Positions 11,559 through 21,799 of a stretch of 64,000 nucleotides of DNA are shown piece by piece (position 1 is the first letter of the stretch; each line of letters opens with the position of its first letter). The notes under the pieces were generated by a model. It was given only the letters and a program-made list of their open reading frames with translations. It searched no databases and was not told the origin of the DNA. Source of the DNA: Torreya grandis. Lineage: Eukaryota > Streptophyta > Pinopsida > Cupressales > Taxaceae. The DNA is taken from the NCBI GenBank assembly GCA_037957365.1, contig JARHVA010000349.1:4328501-4392500 (forward strand), read 5' to 3'. The position numbers and the translations under genes were made by a program.

Positions 11559-12300
11559 ACCTGTGTTCGCCTGTGAGTGATGACTTTTTACCCGCGAGCT
11601 CCTTTGGATCAATCTCCATGTCCAAACTGTCCTGCTCAGATGTATCCAGCCTCATCCACTGAACTCTGTCCGCCATCTCCTCCAAGAACACCAAGGCTTT
11701 CCAGTTCTTAAGCCTATCAAATATATCTGTCTTCCGCTTAAGAACATGCATCTCCTTCCTGCTCATGTGACCAAGCCTACGAAGCCACGTCTCCGCAACA
11801 GAAGAAGAATCAGTAATATAAACAAGTAGATAAAGTATACCTGTTTTCTTACCACCAGCTAATTCAAGTGCTACCGCTGTGAGAGTTCTTGTGCATCTCT
11901 CATCACCCAATCTTTCTGAAGAAATTAGCCATATCTCCAAACCTGGGACCTGCATGACCTTCATCAACACCTGTGTGTTGGCCGTCTGCAATTTCAGCTT
12001 CACTTCCCCTTTGCCAATTCTTTGGCAAGGCTTACCAGCTCCTCTACCTGGGGCTGCATGGAAAGAGGCAACCGAATCTTTTATCCAAGATTCAACTTTA
12101 TCCAAGAAACCTGCAAACACATCCTGTGCAATAACACCTGCAACATCTGTATCTTCAGTTTCTTCATGCTGATCTGTTACCAACCAACAATCTTCTTTTA
12201 CCTGCTCTTTCTTTCCATCAGACCGTGAGTAATCGTCTGTGCTTTTCAACTCCTCCATTCTTAGCTTACTTTGATCTGCCGTTGCTCTACTCCCACTCAA
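11524..12300 (-). pseudogene. CopN gag-pol fragment (protease remnant and pre-integrase zinc region)
   Basis: The 258-residue minus-strand frame is a collapsed copia polyprotein. Residues about 75-90 read SWIKDSVASFH, aligning with the CopA protease segment SWVLDSGASFH; the catalytic DSG has become DSV. A middle segment aligns with the CopA region around GKGKVQLKMQNGNTWVLRDV. Near residue 170 comes WLRRLGHMSRKEMHVL, the GAG pre-integrase H-x4-H motif; its C-x2-C partner is gone. Integrase core, RT and RNase H are absent. The C-terminal end runs into the palindrome array. It is unlikely to encode active enzyme; whether a protein is made is unknown. Confidence 0.72.
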
Positions 12301-12358
12301 TCAGAAAACCCTGAGAGTGCCCTGTAATCAAAAACACAACCTGCTTCCTGCAACCTTA

Positions 12359-12370
12359 GCTCTGATACCA
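12359..12370 (-). other. Second (internal) iMet primer-binding site copy in CopN
   Basis: Minus strand TGGTATCAGAGC, preceded by CAACAAG, which resembles an LTR end (CopA LTR ends CCCCAACA followed by AG). It lies 46 bp further inside than the functional copy. Confidence 0.7.
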
Positions 12371-12404
12371 CTTGTTGGTATCGAGCTAAGAACCTACAAC
12401 CAAG

Positions 12405-12416
12405 GCTCTGATACCA
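12405..12416 (-). other. CopN primer-binding site (tRNA-iMet type)
   Basis: Minus strand TGGTATCAGAGC, 2 nt from the LTR end, complementary to the 3' end of plant initiator tRNA-Met. A third, mutated copy (TGGGATCAGAGC, 12445-12456) lies within the LTR itself. Confidence 0.85.
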
Positions 12417-12418
12417 CT

Positions 12419-13631
12419 TGTCAGGAATCTAGAACAACAAACATGCTCTGATCCCACTTGTCAGGATGCGAAACCGGAAACATACAATTGATTACCAAAC
12501 TTCAAACAACTTAATATGCGGAAATAACCAGATTCACCAAGTAACTAGAATTCAGAATAACACAGCATATGAGAGACAATACACAACTTGTATTAACACT
12601 TTATACAGAAAAGAATACAATAGAGAATATGCCACATCTTCTCCACCACCTTACAGAGGATTCCCACACCTCAAGTGAACAGTAAATCTTCTCCCCAAAG
12701 CTCTCCCTCTCACCGGTCCCAACACCCAACTCAAATACAGAGTTGGTGTTCACCTCTCATGCTCCACGCATAACACAAGTGCTCCACGCACTCCACAAGC
12801 ACTCCACGTGCTCCACAAGTACTCAAAGTACTTCAAGTAGATCTCCCATGAATCTGCAACAACTTGCAATTCAATAGACCATACTTATGGAAGGAACTTC
12901 CTTGCCTTCCTCTTGTTCTATCCGAGTACACCCCTGTACTCCAAGTAGATCCTGCCTGATACTGCTCCCTGTTGTGTTGCTGTCTGTATGACCTTGCACA
13001 CCTGCAAATCAAACAATGGTTCTATTCACCTGTGAACCTCGACCTTGCATACACATACACCTGCAGATCAACGATCTTACTTATCATGTAGATCTCCTAT
13101 ATAGGCCATGCAACTGTGACCAAGATCCTACACTCCTGAAGAACCCAGCTGGCTCTCCAATCCAGCACCAACACACCTGGTACTGTGGCACTAGGAGGAA
13201 CGCACCATTGCTCTACCTCACACACAGAAGGAGCTTATAATTATGCTCTCTTACTCCCTAGCACACTTTTACAATACAACCATGAGTCTATTATATAGAT
13301 CTCATCCAAACAATAATTAGACATCTAATTACAATAATTAGATCCGCAGCTCTCAGTCTAAAATTAGATCTCTTCATGCAAACACTTGGTTCGTTAGCTA
13401 ACTGCCCGTAGATAGCTCGCAGTCGAACTACACAGGTGACCGACGCCGGTCCCTGTCCGCCTGGGGGTCGCCGACGCCGGCCGATCTCTGACCGACGCCG
13501 GTTGTCTTTCCTGCCCTTTCCTGCCAACGTCGGTTGGCCTGACCGACGTCGGTGTCTCTGGCACTCAGCAACTCTCCTACAACCTCCTCTGTATCTGCAT
13601 CAGTGAAGCTTTTAGCTCCACAATCCTAACA
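12419..13631 (-). repeat. CopN 5' LTR (right copy, 1213 bp)
   Basis: Same length as 9108-10320 with about nine scattered transitions. As the upstream LTR on the minus strand it holds the promoter; a TATA-like CTATATAA is at 13291-13298. Confidence 0.92.
13291..13298 (-). promoter_or_regulatory. Candidate TATA box of CopN 5' LTR
   Basis: CTATATAA on the minus strand inside the upstream LTR, conserved in the other LTR at 9980-9987. No start site can be shown from sequence alone. Confidence 0.4.
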
Positions 13632-13636
13632 CATAC
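13632..13636. repeat. Target-site duplication CATAC, right copy of CopN
   Basis: Matches 9103-9107. Confidence 0.92.
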
Positions 13637-14511
13637 TAGCATTGTTGTAGCTAATAGACTGCTCCCTCGAAGGATAGCTATTCAAAGCCGTTACATATAT
13701 AAAGCAAAAATATAGACCACTCCCTCGAAGGATGGCTATGACTAAATCTTGCTATAAACAACACTTTCTTAGAAGCTTCCCACATCGATCAGCTTCACAA
13801 ATGACCACAAAGTAAATGACATCTTTATGTGAACTTCCCACATTGATCAATCCGCCCAAAAAAAAAAAACTTGGGTCATGGATTTGACTTGTAGTCATCT
13901 CAGGGTATCCTATAAAAAGGAGGTAAGGTTATCCCTACTAAAATGGGTTACCCTCTCCTCCTATCATATCACCTACTCAAGCGACTTCAAGCTCACTTAA
14001 ATGTCAAAGTGATTCGATTACCTCTCTAACACAACCCATGGTCAACGACGTAATGCATGAATGGGGCTCTTGGTTCTAACAACCCCTATCTATGCTATCT
14101 TTTTGGTTTCTTGTCAATGAAAGAGCAACACGCCTTTCACTTCTTTACACCTTGGTCACAACCAATCCAACCAAACCAATTCAAACCAGACCAAACCAAC
14201 AACATGACATCATGACATCATACATCATCCTAGTCCATTTCACATAGTTTTTATGGACACCAATACACATGGAAACTATCAACCAGATGCAATTTATGTT
14301 AAGCATAAACCATTACTTACTGAAGCATAAATAGACTCAATTCATTTTTAGCATACATCCATCACAAATATGGAAAATTGCTAGGGATGAAAGACCCCTC
14401 AACCAATGTTACAAAATACACCATATGGAAAAGGATATAACATCATCTTATCCTCATCATTTCAACACATGACTAAACCAACCTATCGACCTCTTTGACT
14501 CTTTGCCTGAA

Positions 14512-14810
14512 CTACATTGGTCTGAGGCCCTAAGACTGGGGCTATATAGGCAACACTCAGTCGACATGATGTTTTTTGGGGTTAGCTTGACCACCCTCAT
14601 TTGTTCATCTACCTGATGGACAAACCATATCCTTCTCCTTTGACCATGACTTAACCTCGACCCAGACCAATCCATAACTTTGACCCTCTTCCTCCCTTTT
14701 TGGGAGAACTACATTAGCCTGAGGCCCTAACGACAAGGGCTATGTAAGCAGCACTCAGTTGACATGGGGTTTTCTGAGGTTAGCTCAGCCATTCTTTCAT
14801 CCATCCATTC
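14512..14810. repeat. Two-unit tandem repeat of about 190 bp in GypA
   Basis: Shared blocks CTACATT, CTGAGGCCCTAA, GGGCTAT and CACTCAGT occur in the same order in both units, with moderate divergence between them. Confidence 0.65.
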
Positions 14811-15327
14811 ATTCGACCAGCTATCTATCTTGACCTGCCTTGACCAATGACCATGGAGATCACGACTATCTCCTTAGACTCTGACCACTTCCAAGACAAT
14901 CATTGCCTTAGTTGTTTTTGCATGTATGCTACCTCACTAATGGTTAGCAAAATTGTGCGTAGACTATTTTAACCCTCACATGTATAGGATAGCAAGATGG
15001 TTGATCCCCACTACTTGTGACGTTTTCGTGTCTCCAGGAGCACTTCCTGAGCTTGGGATACCTAGAACACGATGACCATTGGAACTTCAGCTTAGATTGA
15101 ATAACCCCATTAGCTATGACTAATGTTGGGGCTTGGTTATTTAAATTTTGGCACTCCTCGACCCTTAACATGTGAAAATTTGACCTGACCATCCCGTGAA
15201 GTGGTATACATGCAATCATGACTATTGCAGCATTCTCACTCCATCTTCACCATTTCCATCCATCTCTCTATCAAATCAGCACCTGATTCCAAGTTCCCTT
15301 CCCTCGACTCTTGCTTTGAGGGGGAAT

Positions 15328-15476
15328 ACCTCATCCTATAATTGGGGCAACTCACCCTCCTATTTTTGTCTTGCAGTTCACTTGAACAACCAACAAGATG
15401 AAAGAGACCTCATCCTATACCTGGGGTAATAAACTCCTATTTTTGTCTTGCAGTTCATCAAGAACAACCAACAAGA
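15328..15476. repeat. PPT-proximal 69-bp tandem duplication in GypA
   Basis: ACCTCATCCTATA...CTCCTATTTTTGTCTTGCAG...CAACCAACAAGA occurs twice in a row; only the second copy is followed by the purine tract. Confidence 0.75.
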
Positions 15477-15490
15477 CAAAAAGGGGCAAA
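15477..15490 (+). other. GypA polypurine tract
   Basis: AAAAAGGGGCAAA lies immediately before the TG of the 3' LTR, the expected plus-strand primer position. Confidence 0.75.
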
Positions 15491-17002
15491 TGTAGACACT
15501 GAAATCGTGTCTACTCCCTTGGTCGACGTCCCCTTGGTCCACTTAACCACTCCTAACCTATGTCTTATTAATTTAAAATAATTATCTTATTTTAAATTAA
15601 TAATTCTCTCTCTCCCCTTGCCACCTCATCCATGCCACCTCTCCTCTCTTTGGATTCTTTGCCCTTAGATACCCTCATTTATTACCCTATGACCTATTCC
15701 AACTTGCCCTCCACTACCCCTTGCCAAGTCTTAAATGAATTAAGACCCTATTTCCTTTATCCTACTCATTTCCCATGCCTATTAATTCACCTTCAACCAT
15801 TTCTTCCCCTGACCCACTGACCCGATAGTTGGGAAAATGAATAAAAGGCTATTTTTAGCCTTTTTCCTACCTTCTAGCCATCGACATCGGTCAACTTTCG
15901 ACCGACGTCGGCAATTTTTATAGCATCGGTTGCCTTCAAAGCTACATTCTTGACCCAAATGGAGGGGCCCATTTTCCAATCTCTTAGATCCAATTTTCCA
16001 ATCTTTAATTTGCTCTTTCAATCTGTTCCTTGGACTTTCAATCATTGGCCTTTTAACCTTCAACAATAGTCAATCTTCCAATCTTCAATGCACCAGACCT
16101 CTCACTCTCTCTCTCTCATAGGGATTCTGCACCAGCTACAGCAATAGCAAGGACTCTGCATCAGTCTTGTACATCAACAACAGGTACAAGCAACAACATC
16201 ACTCCTTTTGCAAGCCACATGTAAGTATTTTGTCTATGTTTTCATTATGTTTTTAGTTATTGCTTCCAAGTAATATCACCCCCAAACCAGACTATCAGCT
16301 AGACCAGACTTGACTCCCTCTCGAAAAGGCTGAGAGGCCTTCCCATATCCTTACCACCTCTATCCCCCTTTTCAGAACATACACTCTATCCATTGTCCCT
16401 ACAACTCTGCCCAGACCCTTGCACAGACCATTAATAAGGGCCAAACTCCTTCTCAGACCCATCCACAGACCATAAATCTATCCAGCCCTGACCAAACCTC
16501 ATCTAAAGACTACTGCCCTAACTGACGCCAATTGCAGAGACCACTGCCTTCACCGACGTCAGCAGACTAACCGACGTCGGTAGACTTGACCAACTGACGT
16601 CGGCAGACTAACCGACATCGGTGACTGTGACCAGGCTGACAACAACATTTAGGTAAGCATTTGCTTCTCATTTTGTTTCAATTTTTAATCATTTTAGTCT
16701 TTTATCATTCTACCTTTTATCAGACATTATTTTTATCAATCAGTGGGTTGACATCCCTTAAGGAAGTCTTTGTCTTTTTGGGATCAAGCTTTTGCCTGGC
16801 AGCCCACCATCTCCTCATCTAACGTCTTCTGTGTTTTAGTCTCTTTCTTCTATAGGTGTCATCCCCCATAACCAAAGAGGAGTTCCTTCCGTCGTCTGAA
16901 TTTGGTGCGCAAGACTACATCCAAGTACATACAAGCCTTAGACCATTTCTCCTAGTTTCTCATTTCCTTTTTGAATGTGAAAGCGAAAATCATATAGAAA
17001 TA
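15491..17002 (+). repeat. GypA 3' LTR (1512 bp)
   Basis: Starts TGTAGACACTG and ends AGAAATA, where the usual CA has become TA. It holds the hairpin at 15565-15603 and palindromes at 15880, 15901, 16552, 16570 (perfect), 16593 and 16611. Confidence 0.9.
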
Positions 17003-17007
17003 ATAAC
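17003..17007. repeat. Target-site duplication ATAAC, right copy of GypA
   Basis: Matches 2457-2461. Confidence 0.9.
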
Positions 17008-17108
17008 ATTCAATTTGAAATGGCCTCCAAGAATATCCACCTACAACTGACTAGGTGGTGACAGTGAACTTGAACAAAGTGGTTGGAAGGCATGAGCATA
17101 ACTACTAA

Positions 17109-17488
17109 GGGCATATATATATGTATGCATATATATATATATATGTACATATATATATATGTACATATATATATATGTACATATATATATATATATGTAG
17201 ATATATATATATATATATATATATGTAGATATATATATATATATATGTACATATATATATATACATTTATACATATATATATATGTACATATATATATAT
17301 ATGTACATATATATATATATATATATATGTACATATATATATATCTATATATATGTACATATATATATATGTACATATATATATACATATACATATATAT
17401 ATATATATGTACATATATATTTATCTATATATGTGTACATATATATATATGTACATATATATATATATGTACATATATATACATATAC

Positions 17489-17574
<86 letters not shown>
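17109..17574. repeat. TA-rich microsatellite with interspersed TGTACA
   Basis: Roughly 465 bp of (TA)n broken at intervals by TGTACA and TGTAGA, ending in a pure (TA)n run of about 60 bp. All six frames stay open over it and give Tyr/Ile-rich peptides; these are not genes. It lies in the about 700-bp spacer between GypA and GypB. Confidence 0.95.
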
Positions 17575-17576
<2 letters not shown>

Positions 17577-17719
17577 CTTGGTGTAGTCATAAAAGACATG
17601 AAAATATCTTCATACAATATATACAAACTTTAATCAAGTGTGATCACCTACAGGAATCACTTTTGAAGAGCAAACATATACTACATAGTCAACTAACTAT
17701 AACTGGTCTTGAGAGAAAT

Positions 17720-18769
17720 CCAACCTCAAATGTGACATCTGCAAACAGGGCTAAACTAGATGTTTTGAACAAAAATTCTCATACCAAAATATCACATGGA
17801 TTCTTCTTCAAGCTGGACAGTTTACTCATGTGATAATAAGGCTTAAAACCCCATTAATTCTTTGACAAAACAAAATTTTAGATTTAAAGATAAACTTCAA
17901 TTTTTTATCTTATCTGGCTAAACTCTGTATGCTTAATCCTAAACTAAAATGTGAAATTTCTATTGTCTGTTTAAAGGGATCGGGCAATCTATATATATAG
18001 TGAGTCTATACATTCACATGAGTAGAGATAGCTGGCAACTCACCTGATCTTAGAACTATGTCAACCTATAGGTGTCAAAATAGGCCAAACTTGTAGACAT
18101 ACCTAGAGTACTGATACCAGCATTGATTGCTAAAGTCACAATGTGACGCCAAGCAGACTATCTTTCAATCATCTCCTAACCTCAGAACCATCACTTGACT
18201 CCATTTATTTGAAACGACCCAGAATTAAAATGACCAGAATTGAAATCTTCATGGGAGACCAAACAATTGTTTTGTTTTATATTCAAATCTTTCCCTATAC
18301 ACAACAAACAGTCCTTTCGAATATTCGATCTTAGAATCGATTGCAACTCAAAAAGGATACATACTTTATTAATATTATAGGAAAATATATATCCAGTGTT
18401 TGTCTGCACCTTGCAAATCTCTCTCCTTCCCCACTTCATTCATTCACCAATATACATATATCCCCTATTTTACATGAAAATCCCCATACAAAACCATATT
18501 TCCTCAACTTAGATACTGAATTCTATCCTAGGCTTCATGTAACAACCTCCCAAAATGAGTAAAACAGTTCTTCTAACATAAGCAAACTCAAACCACTTAA
18601 TATCTCGCCCAACAGACGTGATTTCATGTTTAAAGGGTACTTAGACAAATTTAAAAAAACTTTGAAAACTAAAGAAATGGAGGGAAATCAACTTAATACA
18701 CCTAGACATGCCAAAACTCAACCAAAAACATGATAAATACATTCCTAGCATGAAGATGCTCCTACATCA
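17720..18769 (-). repeat. GypB 3' LTR (left copy)
   Basis: Aligns with 29159-30207 from about 17732 onward; the first dozen bases are eroded. Its right edge is CTACATCA, giving TGATG on the minus strand. The end of the pol frame (stop at 18745) overlaps this LTR by about 25 bp. Confidence 0.8.
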
Positions 18770-20929
18770 TTCTTCCAAGGAGCAGAAGAAGTATTCTTCA
18801 CTTGTTGTTTTTTCTTCATCAATTCTTCTACACTTATGCCTAGCTTAAGGATGCCATTTTTAGTCAACCAAGTTGCATCTTCAGTTGGTAGATTCTTCCA
18901 CTTAGTTATATACTGGAAATATTCTTTGCCCCTTGTCTTTTTAACCACTTTCTTGTCTAAAATGCTCTCAATCTCCTTTGGCACTTCCTTTGGTAGTTGT
19001 TGTTCCCATTGGATAACTTCATCTACCCCTATTTCAATCTCTTTAGCTAGTTGTCCTTCCTCTTTATATGGATATAGATCTACAACATTAAAGATTGGAG
19101 AGATTCCAATTCCTTTTGGCAATTCTATTTCAGATGCATTATTGGAAAACTTCCTTATTACCTTGCATGGTCCTATTTTCTTTACCTTTAGCTTATTATA
19201 TTCCCTTTTTGGGAACCTCTCTTTTCTAAGGTGAGCAAGAACAAAGTCTCCAATGCTGAAACTGACCTCTCTTTTCTTTTGATCTGCTCTTAGCTTGTAC
19301 TTGATGGTGTTTTCTTCAAGTTTCTTCTTTACCTGTTCATGCAAATTTTGCATGGCATTGGCAAATTCTTCTGCAACATCACTCCTTGTCTCCATGCTAC
19401 TTATATTTCTTAACTCATGCACACCTCTTGGATGCATTCCATATGTAATTTGAAATGGACTCAATCCTGTACTTCTATTAGGAGAATCGTTATAGGCAAA
19501 TTCAGCTTGTGCATGTGCAAGATCCCATTATTTTGGATGCATACCTACCAAGCTTCTCAAGATGTTGCCTAAGCTCCTATTGACAACCTCTATTTGGCCA
19601 TTAGTTTGGGGGTGATAGGCTAAACTGAAAATCAATTGTGTACCCAATTTATTCCATAAGGTTCTCCAAAAGTGTCCAACAAATTTGGTATCCCTGTTAG
19701 AAACAATGCTTCTAGGCAATCCATGTAATCTAACAACATCTTAAAAGAATATATTAGCTATGTGAGTATCATCACTTGTTTTTGAGCATGGAATAAAATG
19801 ATCCATCTTTGAGAACCTATCTACCACTACAAATATGGAGTCATGACCTTTTTGAGTTCTTGGCAAACCAAGTACAAAATCCATGCTTATTGAATCCCAA
19901 TGCCTATTTGGAATGGGTAGTGGCTAGTACAAACCTGCATTTTGACTACTTCCCTTGGCATATTGGCATGTTTTACATCTTTCAACAAATTTCTTTACAT
20001 CAATACCCATACCTAGCCAATAATAATGAGCACTCAATTGTGTTAATGTCTTATTCTACCCAAAATGTCTTGATAAGCTACCACTATGCTTTTCCTTTAA
20101 TAGATTCTCTCTCATGGAACTCTTGGGAATGCAAAGCTAGCTACCTCTAAACAATAGACCCTCTTAGACAATGGAATCTATCCAAGGACTTATATCAACC
20201 CCCACTAGATTCATGCAAGCTTCATATGGTTCCTTGAAGTCTGGATCTTCCTTATATAGCTCCTTCAAATCTTCAAATCCCAAAATACTTACTTGAGATT
20301 CCTGCATGATCAGATTCCTCCTGCTTAAAGCATCTACAACCTTGTTAGATTGTCCTTTCTTGTGATTAATAGTGAATGTGAATCTTTGTAAAAATTCAAT
20401 CCATTTAACATGCTTTTGACTCAACTTATTCTGATTGCTAATGAACTGTAAAACATAATTGTCAGTGAACAAAACAAATTCTTTAGGCAAAAGATAGTGC
20501 CTCCATTTCTTTAAATCCTGTACAAGAGCATAGAATTATTAATCATATGCTGAGTAATTCTTCTTAGCATCACTTAATTTCTCACTAAAGTATGCTATAG
20601 GCATCCCATCTTGGCTTAAAACAGTGCCTATTGTAGTTCCACTAGAATCACATTCTACTTGAAAAAGCTTATTAAAATCAGGCAAGGTTAGGATTGGCTC
20701 TTCAGTTACCTTATTTTTCAATAATATAAAACTCTTATCAGTAGCCTTAGTCTAACAAAAACTTCTTTTATCCCCTTTGATTGTATCTATCATTGGAGCA
20801 ATAATCCCACTAAAATTTCTTATGAATTTCCTATAGAAGCTAGCCAAACCATGAAAGCTTCTTACCTCATATGTGCTCCTGGGTGTAAGCCACTCAAGTA
20901 TAGCCTTAATCTTCTCCTTATCCATCTTC
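18745..20929 (-). pseudogene. GypB pol, distal part: end of RT, RNase H, integrase, chromodomain
   Basis: Continues RT after the CopA insertion. Order on the minus strand: RT thumb/connection with [16 protein letters not shown] (about 20870-20820), RNase H with VECDSSGTTIGTVLSQ (20660-20610) and FTDNY (near 20465), integrase zinc region with CKTCQYAKG (about 19970), core with SMDFVLGLP (first D) and AYHPQTNGQIEVVNRS (the E), then a C-terminal chromodomain about 18840-18980 with TKWKNLPTEDATW. The second catalytic position reads IVSNRDTKF: the expected D is N (codon 19696-19698 on the plus strand), a G-to-A change that should abolish integration. Stops near 20750, 20535, 19924, 19740 and 19530 also break it. 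Confidence 0.85.
20925..20929. repeat. Target-site duplication TCTTC, left copy of CopA
   Basis: TCTTC recurs at 26657-26661 after the second LTR; it marks insertion into the GypB RT gene. Confidence 0.88.
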
Positions 20930-21645
20930 TATTAGGGTGTGGAGCTAAAAGCTTCACCAAGGAGCAGACTTAAATAGGTTCGGGTCTACACAGATGCCAG
21001 CGTCGGTCAGGAGAGACCGACGTCGGTCAGTTGCAGTTGCAGAGGCGCCAACATCAGCAGTATGGTCGGTTGGCGATGGTCACAGGCGAATAGGCAGGAA
21101 CCGATGTCGGTTACCTGTGTGTCTAGAAAGTGATTTCCGTGGATGGAAGTGAGTGTTTGCATGATGAGTTTGAGTTGTAGTCTCAAGCTCGCGTCTCTAT
21201 TATTAGCAATATTATTTTTAGAGCCCTTGTTGAAGAGGCTTAACTGTTTGTTGTAAGAGCATGCTCAAGTTTCCTATTTCTATATGTAGGAAAGATATTC
21301 TTAGCTTAGGATGAGAGTAGAATGTATCAGTAATAGTAGAACATTGTGAATTTTTGAAGGATAGTACTGAGTTGCATCAATCCAAGTTGTTGGATTTGAT
21401 TGTACTTGAGAGAGAGCTCTTGAGGAATAGAGATCTAGTGAGAGATCTTGTGTGCATCTGAGAGAGGTGTGGAAGAATGAAGTTTCTTCATTGTATTCCT
21501 ATTGTAAAGAGTAACACAAGTTTTCAAGGTGTTTTCTTGTATATCTTGTTCTGTGCTATTTATCATTTTAGTTACTTATCTATCTAATTTATTTCTGCGT
21601 TTATTGCTTTCACAAGTGTAATCCATTATTGGTTGATCCCCAAAA
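20930..21645 (+). repeat. CopA 5' LTR (716 bp)
   Basis: Begins TATTAGGGTGTGG (the TG has become TA) and ends CCCCAAAA. It carries palindromes at 20996, 21016 (perfect), 21047 and 21100 near its start. Confidence 0.9.
20996..21111. repeat. ACCGACGTCGGT palindrome cluster, CopA 5' LTR
   Basis: Four copies; the 3' LTR equivalents at 26003, 26024, 26055 and 26108 (perfect) differ from these by CpG-type transitions in both directions, so each LTR preserves different perfect copies. Confidence 0.8.
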
Positions 21646-21647
21646 AG

Positions 21648-21659
21648 TGGTATCAGAGC
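21648..21659 (+). other. CopA primer-binding site (tRNA-iMet type)
   Basis: TGGTATCAGAGC two bases after the LTR end. Confidence 0.9.
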
Positions 21660-21687
21660 CTTGGTTACAGGTTTAGAGCTTGATAAT

Positions 21688-21699
21688 TGGTATCAGAGC
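21688..21699 (+). other. Second primer-binding site copy in CopA
   Basis: An exact second TGGTATCAGAGC 40 bp inside the first. CopN has the same arrangement (46 bp). Confidence 0.8.
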
Positions 21700-21799
21700 T
21701 CAGGTTCACTAACAGGTGGTTCAGATCTGTGTAGTGTGTTTGGATTACAGGTTGCTCACAGGGGTTTCTGCAGGGATTTCTGTTTGAGTGGGAGAAGCA

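Larger units (their letters stand above)
9108..13631 (-). mobile_element. CopN: young non-autonomous Ty1/copia element nested in GypA
   Basis: A 4524-bp element read on the minus strand: 5' LTR at right (12419-13631), iMet primer site, a decayed fragment of gag-pol, non-coding interior, purine tract at 10321-10333 and 3' LTR at left (9108-10320). Both LTRs are exactly 1213 bp and I count about 9 differences, all transitions, so insertion is recent compared with the other elements here. It has no RT, RNase H or integrase core. Its purine tract, primer site and first 25-30 LTR bases match those of CopA, so CopA-type enzymes could have mobilised it (inference). Confidence 0.9.
13637..15476 (+). 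other. GypA interior resumed, non-coding with tandem repeats
   Basis: No enzyme motif is visible. A TATA-like CCTATAAAAAGG is at about 13911-13922. Two units of about 190 bp (about 14512-14615 and 14704-14810) share CTACATTRGYCTGAGGCCCTAA and CAGTYGACATG. A second duplication of about 69 bp (about 15328 and 15397) directly precedes the purine tract. Frames such as minus-strand 14944-15219 match no family I recognise. Confidence 0.5.
2462..17002 (+). mobile_element. GypA: non-autonomous Ty3/gypsy element (TR-GAG type), complete with both LTRs
   Basis: This 14.5-kb unit has 5' LTR (2462-3969), leader, a long decayed gag (5324-8566), non-coding interior, purine tract and 3' LTR (15491-17002), flanked by ATAAC. 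About 4.5 kb of its length is the nested CopN element (9108-13631), so the original insertion was about 10 kb. No protease, RT, RNase H or integrase motif is visible in any frame of the GypA interior. It therefore resembles the class of terminal-repeat elements carrying only a GAG domain (TR-GAG), which need enzymes supplied by an autonomous relative. The gag finger type and leader point to Ty3/gypsy. LTRs differ by a few percent in the parts compared by eye, so it is older than CopN. Confidence 0.88.

Noticed and set aside
14944..15219. Minus-strand 91-codon frame as a novel gene
   Set aside because: No recognisable domain or start context, and it lies in the decayed GypA interior.
17715..17719. 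GAAAT as firm target-site duplication of GypB
   Set aside because: It matches 30208-30212, but the left LTR edge is eroded so the junction is not exact; mentioned only as possible.
17010..17833. Several overlapping open frames rich in Tyr and Ile on both strands
   Set aside because: They are translations of the TA/TGTACA microsatellite, open in all six frames for lack of stops; no start context or domain.
21648..21699. TGGTATCAGAGC sequences as possible tRNA gene pieces
   Set aside because: They are complementary to a tRNA 3' end and sit next to LTR ends; no cloverleaf is present.
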